Assembly (NCBI GenBank): GCA_029262455.1
Contig: JAJCZJ010000091.1
Span: 101,465-165,464, forward strand
From: Deltaproteobacteria bacterium
GTDB lineage: Bacteria > Desulfobacterota > Binatia > HRBIN30 > CADEER01
Reading direction: 5' to 3'
Length of the DNA: 64,000 nt
Under the pieces are notes generated by a model that had not been told where the DNA came from, made no database searches, and was given only the letters and a program-made list of their open reading frames with translations. Every line of letters begins with the position of its first letter. Within the stretch, counting starts at the first letter, position 1. The translations under genes were made by a program, and so were the position numbers. Shown here piece by piece: positions 9,235 to 18,055 of the stretch.

Positions 9235-10887
9235 TTAGCCGTTGGCGACGGAGCGGAGTTTGGCTTGTGCCTTCAGTGGGAGCTGGACGCTGAACGTCGA
9301 ACCAATTCTGGGCTGGCTGTCGACTTTGATTGTGCCGCCAAGTGCATCGACGAGGCGACGCACAATGTACAGCCCGAGGCCGACGCCGCCTTCGTGATCG
9401 CTGACTTGGCGGAAAGGTTCGAAGATTGCGTCGATCTGCGAGGGCTCGAGGCCAGGTCCGCTGTCAGTGATGTCTACTCTGATGTTGTCCTCGTCGGTGC
9501 ATGCCTCGACGCGGATCGTTCCTTCCGGTGTGTATTTGATCGCGTTGTCGATGAGATTCTTGAGTACCATCTTGAGCTTGGTTCGATCGGTGTAGAGCGC
9601 GGGAAGGTTGGCAGCTGAATCCCAAACGACCTGCAGTCTGCGATTGCGAAGGATGGTGCTGGTTTCGTCCGCCAGCTCGCTGATCAGCGAGCCGATGTCA
9701 GTTTCGGTTCGCGTCAGGACGATGCCGACTTCGTCGTAACGACTGAGCTCGAGGGCTGTCGATACGATGGTCAGCAGGTCCTTGGCGTTGGTTTGCGCGC
9801 GCTCGATGAGTGCGGATTGATCCGGGGGCAAGGTGCCGCGATCGCCTTCGAGGAGCATGTCATTGTAGCCGATAATGACATTGAGGGGAGTGCGCAGCTC
9901 GTGCGACATGTTGGCGAGAAACTTTGTCTTGAAGCGATCGGCTTCTTCCAACTTTTCGCGCACGCGGCGGCGCTCGGTCACATCGGAGATGATTCCGCCG
10001 ACGCGATAGACGCGACCGGATTCGTCGCGAATCGGAAAACCGCGAACCCGAACCCAGCGCACCTCGCCGTCGGTCCGGCACACACGGAAGATCTCGGCGT
10101 CGTCGGCGGGGATAGAGTCGGGGACGGTGTCGTTCAGTGTCCCAAGGTAGCGATCTGATGCGCGCTGACGGTCTTCTGGGTGCACGAAATGTACGAGATC
10201 CTGGGCGACATCCCTGCCAGCTTCCAGGGTTCGCCCCAGCAACTGATGTGCGTGGGGATTGGCGTACAGGATGCTGCCGCTATTGGCCTCAATCAGGACG
10301 ATCAACTGTTGAGCGTTTTCGGCCAGCTCTCGAAAGCGCTCTTCGCTCTCTCGTCGCGCCAGCTCGGCTTCGTAGGCAGCATGTCGGTCGCGGCGAACGA
10401 CGCGCGCGGCGTGGATCGAGACCAATAGCATCGCGGTCAACGCTGTTGGGCCGTAGCCGAGTAGGGTTGCGAAGCCGTTTTGAATTCCCCACGGCAGTGC
10501 CATCGAGCCGAGCGCAAAAACGACGATTCCGGTTTGTGGAAGCGCGCCCCATGGCAGCATTGTGGCAGCGCCGACGACCGCCGCCAGCGAGACGAGCGGC
10601 GTGGTCGCGAACTCACCAGTGAAGACCTCCGAAACACCGTTCGCGCCGAGGCAAGCGCCGGCGACGAGTAGGCAGACGGTTGTCGCTGTGCGTTCCGGAG
10701 GCTTGCGGCGAATGACCCACGATCCAACCAGAACGGAGGCAAGCATTACCGCCTTCATTGTGTACAGCGGCCACAGGAGCTCGCCTGCTAGCCACAGGTC
10801 GGCGATCGAAAAGCCGATGATGAACGCCAAAGCGATTCGAAAGGCGAGCTGGATTCGTTCGAGGAGGAACGAATGGTTGTCTAGCAT
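9235..10887 (-). CDS. Membrane PAS sensor histidine kinase
   Basis: The ATG at 10887 is preferred over an upstream TTG at 10962 and gives 550 residues. Residues about 10-165 hold several membrane segments (MASE-like sensor). A PAS domain with PAC end covers about 180-305 (ISDVTERRRV). The HisKA H-box FLANMSHELRTPL has the phospho-acceptor His at about 329. The ATPase domain shows the N-box NLIDNAIKYTP, the G1 box DSGPG and the G2 box GVGLGLYIV near 501-509. All kinase signatures are intact. No response regulator lies beside it, so its partner is elsewhere. The hemerythrin gene follows it directly on the same strand. Confidence 0.92.
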   Translation of the reverse strand: MLDNHSFLLERIQLAFRIALAFIIGFSIADLWLAGELLWPLYTMKAVMLASVLVGSWVIRRKPPERTATTVCLLVAGACLGANGVSEVFTGEFATTPLVSLAAVVGAATMLPWGALPQTGIVVFALGSMALPWGIQNGFATLLGYGPTALTAMLLVSIHAARVVRRDRHAAYEAELARRESEERFRELAENAQQLIVLIEANSGSILYANPHAHQLLGRTLEAGRDVAQDLVHFVHPEDRQRASDRYLGTLNDTVPDSIPADDAEIFRVCRTDGEVRWVRVRGFPIRDESGRVYRVGGIISDVTERRRVREKLEEADRFKTKFLANMSHELRTPLNVIIGYNDMLLEGDRGTLPPDQSALIERAQTNAKDLLTIVSTALELSRYDEVGIVLTRTETDIGSLISELADETSTILRNRRLQVVWDSAANLPALYTDRTKLKMVLKNLIDNAIKYTPEGTIRVEACTDEDNIRVDITDSGPGLEPSQIDAIFEPFRQVSDHEGGVGLGLYIVRRLVDALGGTIKVDSQPRIGSTFSVQLPLKAQAKLRSVANG

Positions 10888-11047
10888 GTTGGGGGAGAGG
10901 GGCTCCAAGGTTTCGTCCGTAGCCTGAGGAGGGCAGTGTACTACGGAAGAAGGGGCTACCAAGCGGTAGCTTTACGCAATGAGCGTCGCATTTCACTGAA
11001 ACAAGCGACTTGCTGGGTGAGATGACCTGTTGCCGATTGACTCCAGA

Positions 11048-11401
11048 CTAGCCGGTGAGTGGGACGGCTGTTTGCGTGCCCTTCGCCAGCATTCGGCCAT
11101 CGAGATCGTGCATGACGGCCTCGGCGAAAACGATGCGTCGGCCCTTTTTGGTGATCGCAGCGGAGACAACCACGACTTCCGCTGTCACCGGCCTGTGAAT
11201 CTCGGCGTGAATCGACGCCGTCGAAAACGACCCCCCGGCGGCGAAAGCCATGGTCATGTCGAGCATCGCGGTCACGATTCCGCCCTGCATGATACCGCCG
11301 GGTATCGTCAGCCGTGGGCGAGAGCGGAAGCGGAGTTTTGCGTGTCCCTCGTCCGACTCGAGGGTTTCTGGCTGAAATAGATCGAAGATTGTCTCGGTCA
11401 T
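11048..11401 (-). CDS. PaaI/hotdog-fold acyl-CoA thioesterase
   Basis: This 117-residue protein has the length and pattern of a 4HBT/PaaI hotdog thioesterase: GGIMQGGIVTAMLDMTMAFA near residues 35-54, then STASIHAEIHRPV for the second strand. The central GG-x4-LD stretch corresponds to the helix that carries the catalytic acid, here Asp. It should hydrolyse acyl- or aryl-CoA esters in the cytoplasm. The start is supported by AGGGAG placed just before the ATG. It is divergent from the flavin oxidoreductase at 11488 with 86 bp between them, so the two may share a control region. Substrate unknown. Confidence 0.85.
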   Translation of the reverse strand: MTETIFDLFQPETLESDEGHAKLRFRSRPRLTIPGGIMQGGIVTAMLDMTMAFAAGGSFSTASIHAEIHRPVTAEVVVVSAAITKKGRRIVFAEAVMHDLDGRMLAKGTQTAVPLTG

Positions 11402-11487
11402 GGATCTCCCTAGGAGAGTTCGGTGTGTCCAGGGGCGGCGGCCAACCCATCTGTAGCGCTCGCTCGCTAGGTGCGCCAGGATAGGAC

Positions 11488-12702
11488 ATGAACACTGAGA
11501 TTCCGACTGCGTTCAGCCCCGGTCGTCTGGCGGGTTTGGAGTTGAAAAACCGTGTGATCAAGGCCGCCACATTCGAGGGCATGAGCCGTGGTGGTACACC
11601 GACTGAACAGCTCGTCGGCTTTCACCGTCGCCTCGCGCAGGGGGGAGTCGCGATGACGACGATCGCCTACTGTGCGGTTGAAGCCGACGGCCGGCTGAGC
11701 GATGACATGATGTACCTGCATGAAGGTATCGAAACGGAGTTGCGGCAGCTCGTTGGAGCAGTGCAGGCTGCAGGGGCCCGGGTCTCTGGTCAAATGGCGC
11801 ACTGTGGCAACTTCTCCAAGAACCGCCGGCTACAACGGCTGAAACGACCTCTTGGGCCATCGCGGCACTTCAATATGCTTGGCCTGCCCGCCGGAATCCC
11901 GATCGCTGGCGCGATGACGGCCGGCGACATCGATTACCTCGTCGGTGCCTATGGTGACGCAGCGCGGTTGATGAAACGCATTGGATTTGATGCGGCGGAG
12001 GTCCACTTTGGGCACGGGTACGCACTGAGCCAGTTTATCAGTCCCAGGACGAATCGTCGCACCGACGAGTACGGAGGGAGTCTCGAAAATCGTATGCGCT
12101 TGCCACTGCGTGTTCTTGCGGCGGTGCGCGATGCCGTGGGCTCCGACTTTCCAATCTTGGGCAAGATCAGTATGTGCGACGGCATCAAGGGCGGCGTGAG
12201 CTGGGATGAAGGCGTGGCCGTTGCGCAGGCCATCGACCGCGGCGGTGTCGACGCTCTTGTCACCAGCGCAGGCACCAGCAGCTTCAATCCGATGTTGATG
12301 TTCCACGGGCCGAGCATCGTGCGCGGAATGATCGAGGTGGAGAAGAACCCAATCGCCAAATTTGGCCTGCGGCTAGTCGGCCCGAAATTGTTTCGCGACT
12401 ATCCGTATAAGGAGTTGTATTTATTAGATCGGGCCAAACGCATTCGAGACTCAGTTCAGTGCTCCTTGGTTTACATCGGTGGGTGCGGGACGCTGGAGAG
12501 TATGGAGCGAGTCTTGGCGGAAGGGTTCGACTTCGTCCAGCTGGGGCGGCCGCTGATTCAGGACCCGGACTTCGTTCGCAAGGCGATGCAGGATCCGAGC
12601 TACGTGAACGGCTGTACGCACTGCAATCGCTGCGTCGCGCTCATCGACCACCCGGACGGGATTCGGTGCCCCGTCAACGAGGAAGCGGCGGCGCACGCCT
12701 AA
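11488..12702 (+). CDS. NADH:flavin oxidoreductase, old yellow enzyme family, with C-terminal Fe-S cysteines
   Basis: This 404-residue TIM-barrel flavoprotein has clear OYE landmarks: LAGLELKNRVIKAAT at the N-terminus, the pair FGHGYALSQFISPRTNRR that contacts FMN and substrate, and GGCGTLE near the end for phosphate binding. It ends with CTHCNRC followed by a fourth Cys. This is the four-cysteine pattern that binds 4Fe-4S in 2,4-dienoyl-CoA reductase and trimethylamine dehydrogenase. Those enzymes carry a further FAD/NAD domain of about 250 residues, which is absent here. It may use a separate electron partner. Likely role: reduction of an enoyl or enone substrate, consistent with the neighbouring thioesterase. 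Confidence 0.88.
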   Translation: MNTEIPTAFSPGRLAGLELKNRVIKAATFEGMSRGGTPTEQLVGFHRRLAQGGVAMTTIAYCAVEADGRLSDDMMYLHEGIETELRQLVGAVQAAGARVSGQMAHCGNFSKNRRLQRLKRPLGPSRHFNMLGLPAGIPIAGAMTAGDIDYLVGAYGDAARLMKRIGFDAAEVHFGHGYALSQFISPRTNRRTDEYGGSLENRMRLPLRVLAAVRDAVGSDFPILGKISMCDGIKGGVSWDEGVAVAQAIDRGGVDALVTSAGTSSFNPMLMFHGPSIVRGMIEVEKNPIAKFGLRLVGPKLFRDYPYKELYLLDRAKRIRDSVQCSLVYIGGCGTLESMERVLAEGFDFVQLGRPLIQDPDFVRKAMQDPSYVNGCTHCNRCVALIDHPDGIRCPVNEEAAAHA

Positions 12703-12777
12703 CAGGTACAGCCTCGGCGTGTGACCGGGCTGCACCCGAGGGCGGTAGCCGCCTGCAGGTGAACCGAGCTTGGCCGG

Positions 12778-14193
12778 CTACGCGTTTGCGCGTGCGAGGT
12801 ATTGTAGGAACTCGCGTCGCGTTTTCGGGCCGTAAACGAAGTTGGTGCGGCTGTCGTCCATCCCGCCGAGCTCTTCGCGGATCTTGACGATTCCATCAGC
12901 TTCGATCGCGTTGCGTGTTTCGTTGACGTCTACACGGTAGAGGCGCGCGGCGTTGAGTCCGAGAATCTGTGCTTTGGCTTGGTCGGTTAGCTCCGGGTAG
13001 CCGAACTGCTCCTGCATTTGTGTGGAAATCTGCAGGTTCTTGAGGGCGTTGATCTGGAACTGTGGCGATCCCCACCAGATGGAATCGGTGCCCCAGATGA
13101 TATGGTCATAGCCGATTTCTTTGGCCATGGCGCCGATCAGGGCGGCCGCCCGGTCTGGAGCGGCAAGAAAAGTAGTTGCGAAGGTGCTGCCGATTTCGGC
13201 GTAGACGTTGCCTTGGCCGCGTACCTGTTTGAGAACTTCGATGAACTCGCTGTTGCCACCTTCATTGGGGAAGTAACCGGAATGGTAAGCGACAAAGTTC
13301 AATCGGGGCCAGTCCTTTGACGCCTTCGGGATGTCGCGTGCGCTTACGAAGCTATCGTCCATCCCGAACTGGAGGGGGAAGCCCTTGTGGACGTTGATCA
13401 TGCTGAGTCCGAGTCGCTCTACTTCCTCGAACATCGGATACGCGATCTCTTCATCGTCGAGGAACCATCCCGCGACCTGACCTTCGCCGTTCCCGGTGTA
13501 GGTCTTTACCGCGACAGCTCCGAGCTCTTTGACTTGGCGTTCCATGGATTCGATCGAAAGGATATTGGCTGCCGGTTTGAGCGGGTCGATCATCGCTTGC
13601 GACAGCGCTCGGTTTGATCCCGAAAGTTCGTTCACCATGTCGCGGGTTTGCGCCATGACTTCGGGTCCCATCGGCACTCCGTCGGGGACACCGCTGATCA
13701 CTCCCACCGCGGTTTCCGAGTCGACCCAGACCTCTTTGATCATATTGGCTTGCGAGAGATTCTGAAGCCGCTGTTCCGGTGGTAGGTTTCCCTCCAGGAA
13801 TCGCAGGCCTGCTAGGCCTGTTAGCCCGCCGAACACGTCGAGGTCGACATGGTGTAGCTGGACGTCCATGACGAAATATTCGGCTTCGAATAACCCCGCC
13901 GCGGCGTCTGGATCTTGGGTTTGCTCGAGCGTCACCGGAAGGACCGAGCTGTCGCCGGCATTCGCCAAGCCGTGCACCTGGTTCATCACCATGTAAGCGG
14001 TCGCAGTGCCGGCGGCGGTGCGCAGAAAGTCACGGCGCGACAGGCCGAGTTTCTTGGCGCGTTTGTCGGCTTCCTCGTCGAGGATGCGCATGACCTGTTT
14101 CTGTTTGTGGGACGGCGGTGGCGGCGACCATTCGCCGTTCGAAACTGGAGCCAGCGGAAAGGGAAGCCAGGGGATTAGTTCGGAGCCACTCAT
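12778..14193 (-). CDS. TAT-exported Amidohydro_2 family metal-dependent hydrolase
   Basis: The ATG at 14193 follows GGTGAAAAA and gives 471 residues. A twin-arginine motif (SRRDFLRTAAG) lies at about residues 52-62 with a hydrophobic tail after it, so a long N-region with GEWSPPPPS precedes the TAT signal. The hydrolase domain has HH near DVQLHHVDL, INVHKGFP, VAYHSGYF and WGTDSIWW, which match the His/His/His/Asp metal ligands of the ACMSD-like Amidohydro_2 family. The reaction would be hydrolysis or decarboxylation of a cyclic or aromatic acid. Export is unusual for this fold, though I recall this long-leader form in actinobacterial and deltaproteobacterial genomes. It is convergent with the OYE gene; the dockerin-ended gene lies just upstream on the same strand. 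Confidence 0.85.
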   Translation of the reverse strand: MSGSELIPWLPFPLAPVSNGEWSPPPPSHKQKQVMRILDEEADKRAKKLGLSRRDFLRTAAGTATAYMVMNQVHGLANAGDSSVLPVTLEQTQDPDAAAGLFEAEYFVMDVQLHHVDLDVFGGLTGLAGLRFLEGNLPPEQRLQNLSQANMIKEVWVDSETAVGVISGVPDGVPMGPEVMAQTRDMVNELSGSNRALSQAMIDPLKPAANILSIESMERQVKELGAVAVKTYTGNGEGQVAGWFLDDEEIAYPMFEEVERLGLSMINVHKGFPLQFGMDDSFVSARDIPKASKDWPRLNFVAYHSGYFPNEGGNSEFIEVLKQVRGQGNVYAEIGSTFATTFLAAPDRAAALIGAMAKEIGYDHIIWGTDSIWWGSPQFQINALKNLQISTQMQEQFGYPELTDQAKAQILGLNAARLYRVDVNETRNAIEADGIVKIREELGGMDDSRTNFVYGPKTRREFLQYLARANA

Positions 14194-14224
14194 TTTTTCA
14201 CCATGTGTGTTTGCTTTTGTGGTG

Positions 14225-15607
14225 TCAGCTGACCGGTGATGGACAGATGCTTGCGAGGGCCTCGCCGACGGCGCGGACCAACTCGTTGATCTCAACGCCG
14301 CCATTGCTGTTCACGTCGAGCAATGGACACTCGGCGGTCGCGGCCTGATTGAGGGCGATGCGAACCCCGACAATCAGCTCGTTGACGCGGACCACACCGT
14401 CCCCACTGCAGTCGCCGATGCAGTTTTTGAAACGCTGTGCAAAGATTGCAGAGGTTGAATTGTCAGCGAAGACGTTGCGCTTCTGCCAGACAACGATGTC
14501 GCCAGCGACATCGGTCGCGACATCGATACCGCGTCCAAGCGTGGAGAGAGCACCGTCGTTGCCGTCGCGATTGGAATTAGCGGTGAAGAGCCGATCATCG
14601 GGCGACCCTGGGGTGTGGCGCAGGCCGGCTACATCGAAGTCGAAACCGGAGCCTCTCGACCACGCGAGGAGGATGTTGTTGTTGGAGTCGGCTGCGACGG
14701 CCGGTGCTTCCATTCGTCCTTCGAAGCGGAGGGAGCGCGTGGTGACCGATCCGCCTCCTGTTTCCCCCAGGTCGATGGTTGCGAGTTCGAGCGTCGCTTC
14801 GTTGTCACTCAACGCAACCAGGAACCGTCCGTCTTGCATCGCGGCGGCGAATGGATGACGACCAGAATCATCTGGATTCGCGCTGCTGAGTCGGCGGACG
14901 TTGCTGGCGAGATCGCCGGTCGCAAACATCAACCTGGCGCGGATGTCCGTCTTGAGAGCGCTCTGCCTGTTGGTCCAGGCGATCAATTGCCGTCCGTCGG
15001 TGCCGCAGGCGATCACTGGCTCGCTCTGGCTCTCTGCGGTTTCGTTGTTGATGACGCGTTCGTCGCCGAGCGGGCTCGAGTCGGGGTTGTAGCGTTGGAG
15101 GTAGACCCCCGCACCGTCGCCGTCTTGCCCGAAGCTGTCCCAAACGACGACCGCCGCGCCGTCCGGTGCCGTGCACAGCCGCGGCCGGCGCTGATCGTCG
15201 GTCGTATAGGTGTTGACCTGAAACTCGTTTCCGGCGGGGGACCCGTCGGTGTTGAAGTTGCGAGCAAATACTCCGAGCGCGTCGCCGTCCTGGCCGCGCG
15301 ACTCCCAGACGACGAGGAAGCTGCCGTCGGCGCGGCAGGCAATGTCGGGTAGTTGTTGGTCGCCGTTGGTCTCCTGGTTGGCTTGGCTTGGTGCGTCTGT
15401 AGGTCGACCGTTGGAGTCCAGTTTCTGGATCGTAACATCGCGACCGTTTGCAGAACGCGACTCCCAGGCTGCGACGAAACCGTCCGGGGTTCGACAGACG
15501 CTGGGGTACGAATGGCTATCGCCATCGTCGGCGCTGATCTGGAAATCTGCTTGAGTGGGCGCCGCCCAAAGCAGGGTAGCGATCGCGATCGCGCTTCTTT
15601 GATTCAT
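14225..15607 (-). CDS. Secreted beta-repeat protein with C-terminal dockerin-like module
   Basis: The ATG at 15607 is chosen because GGAGG precedes it and it begins a signal peptide (MNQRSAIAIATLLWAAPTQA). The 460-residue product has repeats of the type FLVVWESRGQDGDALGVFARNF and AVVVWDSFGQDGDGAGVYLQRY, a pattern of predicted beta-propeller/laminin-G-like secreted proteins with calcium-type Asp loops. The last 65 residues hold a pair of EF-hand-like loops (DCSGDGVVRVNELI and DVNSNGGVEINELV), a dockerin-like module matching those at 3.1 kb, 26.1 kb and 45.2 kb. Role unknown. A palindrome and promoter-like boxes lie upstream at 15646-15657. Confidence 0.82.
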   Translation of the reverse strand: MNQRSAIAIATLLWAAPTQADFQISADDGDSHSYPSVCRTPDGFVAAWESRSANGRDVTIQKLDSNGRPTDAPSQANQETNGDQQLPDIACRADGSFLVVWESRGQDGDALGVFARNFNTDGSPAGNEFQVNTYTTDDQRRPRLCTAPDGAAVVVWDSFGQDGDGAGVYLQRYNPDSSPLGDERVINNETAESQSEPVIACGTDGRQLIAWTNRQSALKTDIRARLMFATGDLASNVRRLSSANPDDSGRHPFAAAMQDGRFLVALSDNEATLELATIDLGETGGGSVTTRSLRFEGRMEAPAVAADSNNNILLAWSRGSGFDFDVAGLRHTPGSPDDRLFTANSNRDGNDGALSTLGRGIDVATDVAGDIVVWQKRNVFADNSTSAIFAQRFKNCIGDCSGDGVVRVNELIVGVRIALNQAATAECPLLDVNSNGGVEINELVRAVGEALASICPSPVS

Positions 15608-15645
15608 CTTCGTGCCTCCGCCTGGTGGCACGCTATGGAGATTTG

Positions 15646-15657
15646 GACCGATCGGTC
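15646..15657. promoter_or_regulatory. GACCGATCGGTC palindrome with promoter-like boxes
   Basis: A perfect 12-bp palindrome sits about 40 bp upstream of the dockerin-ended gene (start 15607, minus strand). On the minus strand it overlaps a TTGACC box, followed after 17 bp by ATAGCG, a plausible -35/-10 pair. Palindromes of the ACCGNNCGGT type are common TetR-family operators, so this is probably a repressor site. The regulator is unknown. Confidence 0.45.
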
Positions 15658-15773
15658 AAGGGTCACGGTGCGAGTCGTCGGGAATGGCGTGTGAACAGCT
15701 CTCTGCGTTGCCAAGACTTGTTGGGATGGAACGCGAGTGGCTTCTAGGCGGGCGCTGACGCATAGGCTAAGGC

Positions 15774-16295
15774 TTGGAGTCTGTGATCAGAATTGGCGAA
15801 CATAAGATTCGACCGTATGAGAGTAACGACGTCGGAGCGCTCGTGAAATACGGCAACAATGTGAAAGTCTGGCAGCACCTCCGAGACCGCTTTCCGCATC
15901 CGTACACGCGCGCGCATGCGATCGATTGGTTGCGGCATGTACGGCGACAAGAGCCGACTTGTGACTTTGCCATTGCCGCCGAGCTCGAATTGATTGGCGG
16001 TGTCGGGGTCCATGTGCAAGACGACGTGCATCGGCGGTCGGCGGAGATTGGCTATTGGTTGGGGGAGCCCTTCTGGGGACACGGCATAGCGACCCATGCG
16101 GTCGATGCGATGACCGACTATGCGTTTGCGACCTATCCGTTGGTGCGGATCTACGCCAACGTGTTTGAAGGGAATCCCGCGTCGGTACGAGTGCTCGAGA
16201 AGGTAGGCTACGAGTTCGAGGGGCGGTTGCGCAAAAGCGTCTATAAGGACGGGAAGCTGCTCGACCAACTGATCTATGGGATGGTGCGGTTGTAA
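15774..16295 (+). CDS. GNAT-family N-acetyltransferase (RimJ/RimL-like)
   Basis: This 173-residue acetyltransferase is of the RimJ/RimL type. The N-terminal IRIGEHKIRPYESNDV is the first strand, IGYWLGEPFWGHGIATHAVDAM contains the acetyl-CoA pyrophosphate loop (G-x-G-I/A-T), and YANVFEGNPASVRVLEKVGYEFEG is the hallmark C-terminal helix and strand. It should acetylate a protein N-terminus or a small amine using acetyl-CoA. The frame opens at TTG 15774; a GTG at 15783 is an alternative start, and neither has a clear ribosome site. It lies just before the molybdenum-hydroxylase maturation genes but shows no functional tie to them. Confidence 0.85.
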   Translation: MESVIRIGEHKIRPYESNDVGALVKYGNNVKVWQHLRDRFPHPYTRAHAIDWLRHVRRQEPTCDFAIAAELELIGGVGVHVQDDVHRRSAEIGYWLGEPFWGHGIATHAVDAMTDYAFATYPLVRIYANVFEGNPASVRVLEKVGYEFEGRLRKSVYKDGKLLDQLIYGMVRL

Positions 16296-16367
16296 TGGTG
16301 TTGGACGACTCCGAACGGAATATCCCCTGTTTCCCAAGGAGGGGGTGCTGGTTGCGGCGGTTGTCCG

Positions 16368-17423
16368 ATGCGTGAAGTAGCGGCCGATATTCGTGCGTGG
16401 CTCGAACGCGGCGAGCGGCTGGCGCTGGCGACGTTGGTTCACGTGCAACGTTCGGCGCCACGGTTGCCCGGGGCTCACTGCGCGGTTGCTGAGTCGGGCG
16501 CGATGGTTGGCGCGATCAGCGCCGGATGTGTCGAGAGCGACTTGATCGAATGGTCGCGATCAGTTGTGGCGGGTGGCTCGCCACGCGTCATTTCGTACGA
16601 CGTCGCCGACGCCGATGCGATGCGCATTGGACTTACTTGTGGAGGGATGATCGAGGTTCTCGTCGAGAGTTTGAGCGATCACGGCGGCGCGTGGGACAAG
16701 GTCCTCGATTGTATCGAACGCGACCAGGCGGTTGCATTGGCGGTGGCGGTCAGCCCGGATGATTTGCGCGGTCGTCGAATGTTTCTCACGGACGACACGG
16801 CTGGAACGATCGATCCCGCCGTCGATGCGGCGGTCGTTGAGGCGATGCGACAGCAATTGATCGTGGGCGGCAGTAGTAACTTGGAAGTCGATCGCGCCGG
16901 AGAACCGGTGCGGGTGTTCGTCGAGGCGGTCGCGCCGCCGCCGAGCTTGATCGTCATCGGAGCCACCCAGACGGCATTGCCACTGATTAGAATGGCTCAC
17001 GAGCTCGATTTCCACGTGACAGTGGTCGACCCGCGCGAAGTCTTCGCTGCTGCCGACCGACTGCAGGACGCCGATGAGGTGATTCGAGAGTGGCCGGATC
17101 GCGCCTTGGAGTCGATGCGCTTTGACGAGAACACTTACGTCGTCGCGTTGACCCACGATGAGAAATTCGACCTTCCGACCTTGCGCAAGGTGCTGCGCTC
17201 CGATGTCGGATACATCGGAGCGCTAGGCAGCCGACGTACGCATGCAAAGCGGCTCGAAAAGCTGCGCGAAGAGGGATTCACCGAAGCTGAGTTGGTTCGA
17301 ATTCACTCCCCCGTCGGGTTGGATTTGGGCGGGCGGGCTCCGGCAGAAATCGCATTGTCGGTCATTGCCGAGATTACGGCGATTCGTTATGGCCGCGCTC
17401 CGCGCATTCGGCCAGCCGAATGA
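16368..17423 (+). CDS. XdhC/CoxI family molybdenum-hydroxylase maturation factor
   Basis: This 351-residue protein has both halves of the XdhC/CoxI family. The N-terminal part has RSAPRLPG, GAISAGCVESDL and GLTCGGMIEVLVE with the conserved cysteines. The C-terminal part is a Rossmann-like XdhC_C domain (PSLIVIGATQTALPLI, YIGALGSRRTHAKRL). XdhC proteins bind molybdenum cofactor, help add the equatorial sulfur ligand and hand the cofactor to xanthine-dehydrogenase-type enzymes. Its stop overlaps the start of the nucleotidyltransferase by 4 bp (ATGA), so translation is probably coupled. The most likely client in the window is the three-subunit enzyme at 30.3-34.4 kb. Confidence 0.93.
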   Translation: MREVAADIRAWLERGERLALATLVHVQRSAPRLPGAHCAVAESGAMVGAISAGCVESDLIEWSRSVVAGGSPRVISYDVADADAMRIGLTCGGMIEVLVESLSDHGGAWDKVLDCIERDQAVALAVAVSPDDLRGRRMFLTDDTAGTIDPAVDAAVVEAMRQQLIVGGSSNLEVDRAGEPVRVFVEAVAPPPSLIVIGATQTALPLIRMAHELDFHVTVVDPREVFAAADRLQDADEVIREWPDRALESMRFDENTYVVALTHDEKFDLPTLRKVLRSDVGYIGALGSRRTHAKRLEKLREEGFTEAELVRIHSPVGLDLGGRAPAEIALSVIAEITAIRYGRAPRIRPAE

Positions 17424-18022
17424 CATCGGTGTCGGGCGTTGTCCTAGCGGCTGGGCGCGGGACGCGCATGGGAGTGACGAAGCAATTGTTGCCCCTAGGC
17501 GGTCGGCCATTGTTGTCACATGTTCTCGACACCGCACTCGCCTCGACTCTCGACGACGTTGTCGTCGTTCTTGGTTACGAAGCGGCGGTGGTTCGCTCGA
17601 AGCTCTCATCGTACGAGAATCGGGTGAGATTTGTCGTCAATCAGAATCACGGCGAGGGACAATCACGTTCTCTGGCGGCCGGCCTCGATGCTCTGCATAA
17701 GGATACCGGCGCTGCTGTCGTGCTGCTCGGCGATCAGCCGACGATTGCCTGCGAAGCGATCAATGCGTTGGTGACCGCGTACCGAAGGCGGCCCGGGCTT
17801 GCGGCCCGGGCCGAGTACGACGCTGGTGTACTGGCGCACCCGACCTTGATTGCGCGGGTCCTGTGGGACGAAGTCCGGGCGGTGCAAGGCGACGTAGGGG
17901 CGCGGGAAGTTCTTCGGCTGCACGACAGCGCTGTGGTGCGAGTTCGCGTCGGCGGGGCAGCGCCACGTGATGTCGACACCGATGCAGATTACCAGAACCT
18001 CATCGCCAACGCGGATGGTTGA
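17420..18022 (+). CDS. MobA-like (MocA-type) molybdenum cofactor nucleotidyltransferase
   Basis: This 200-residue protein starts with LAAGRGTRMGVTKQLLPLGG, the NTP-binding loop of MobA/MocA-like nucleotidyltransferases, and contains VVLLGDQPTI, the metal-binding Asp motif. Members attach CMP or GMP to molybdopterin to form the dinucleotide cofactor. CoxM/S/L-type hydroxylases use the cytosine form, which points to cytidylyltransferase activity. It overlaps the XdhC gene by 4 bp and is 33 bp from the CoxG-like gene, so the three look like one maturation operon. The choice between CTP and GTP cannot be settled from sequence. Confidence 0.9.
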   Translation: MTSVSGVVLAAGRGTRMGVTKQLLPLGGRPLLSHVLDTALASTLDDVVVVLGYEAAVVRSKLSSYENRVRFVVNQNHGEGQSRSLAAGLDALHKDTGAAVVLLGDQPTIACEAINALVTAYRRRPGLAARAEYDAGVLAHPTLIARVLWDEVRAVQGDVGAREVLRLHDSAVVRVRVGGAAPRDVDTDADYQNLIANADG

Positions 18023-18055
18023 CGCCCCGCAGGGCCGCCGATAAGGGCCATCTGT

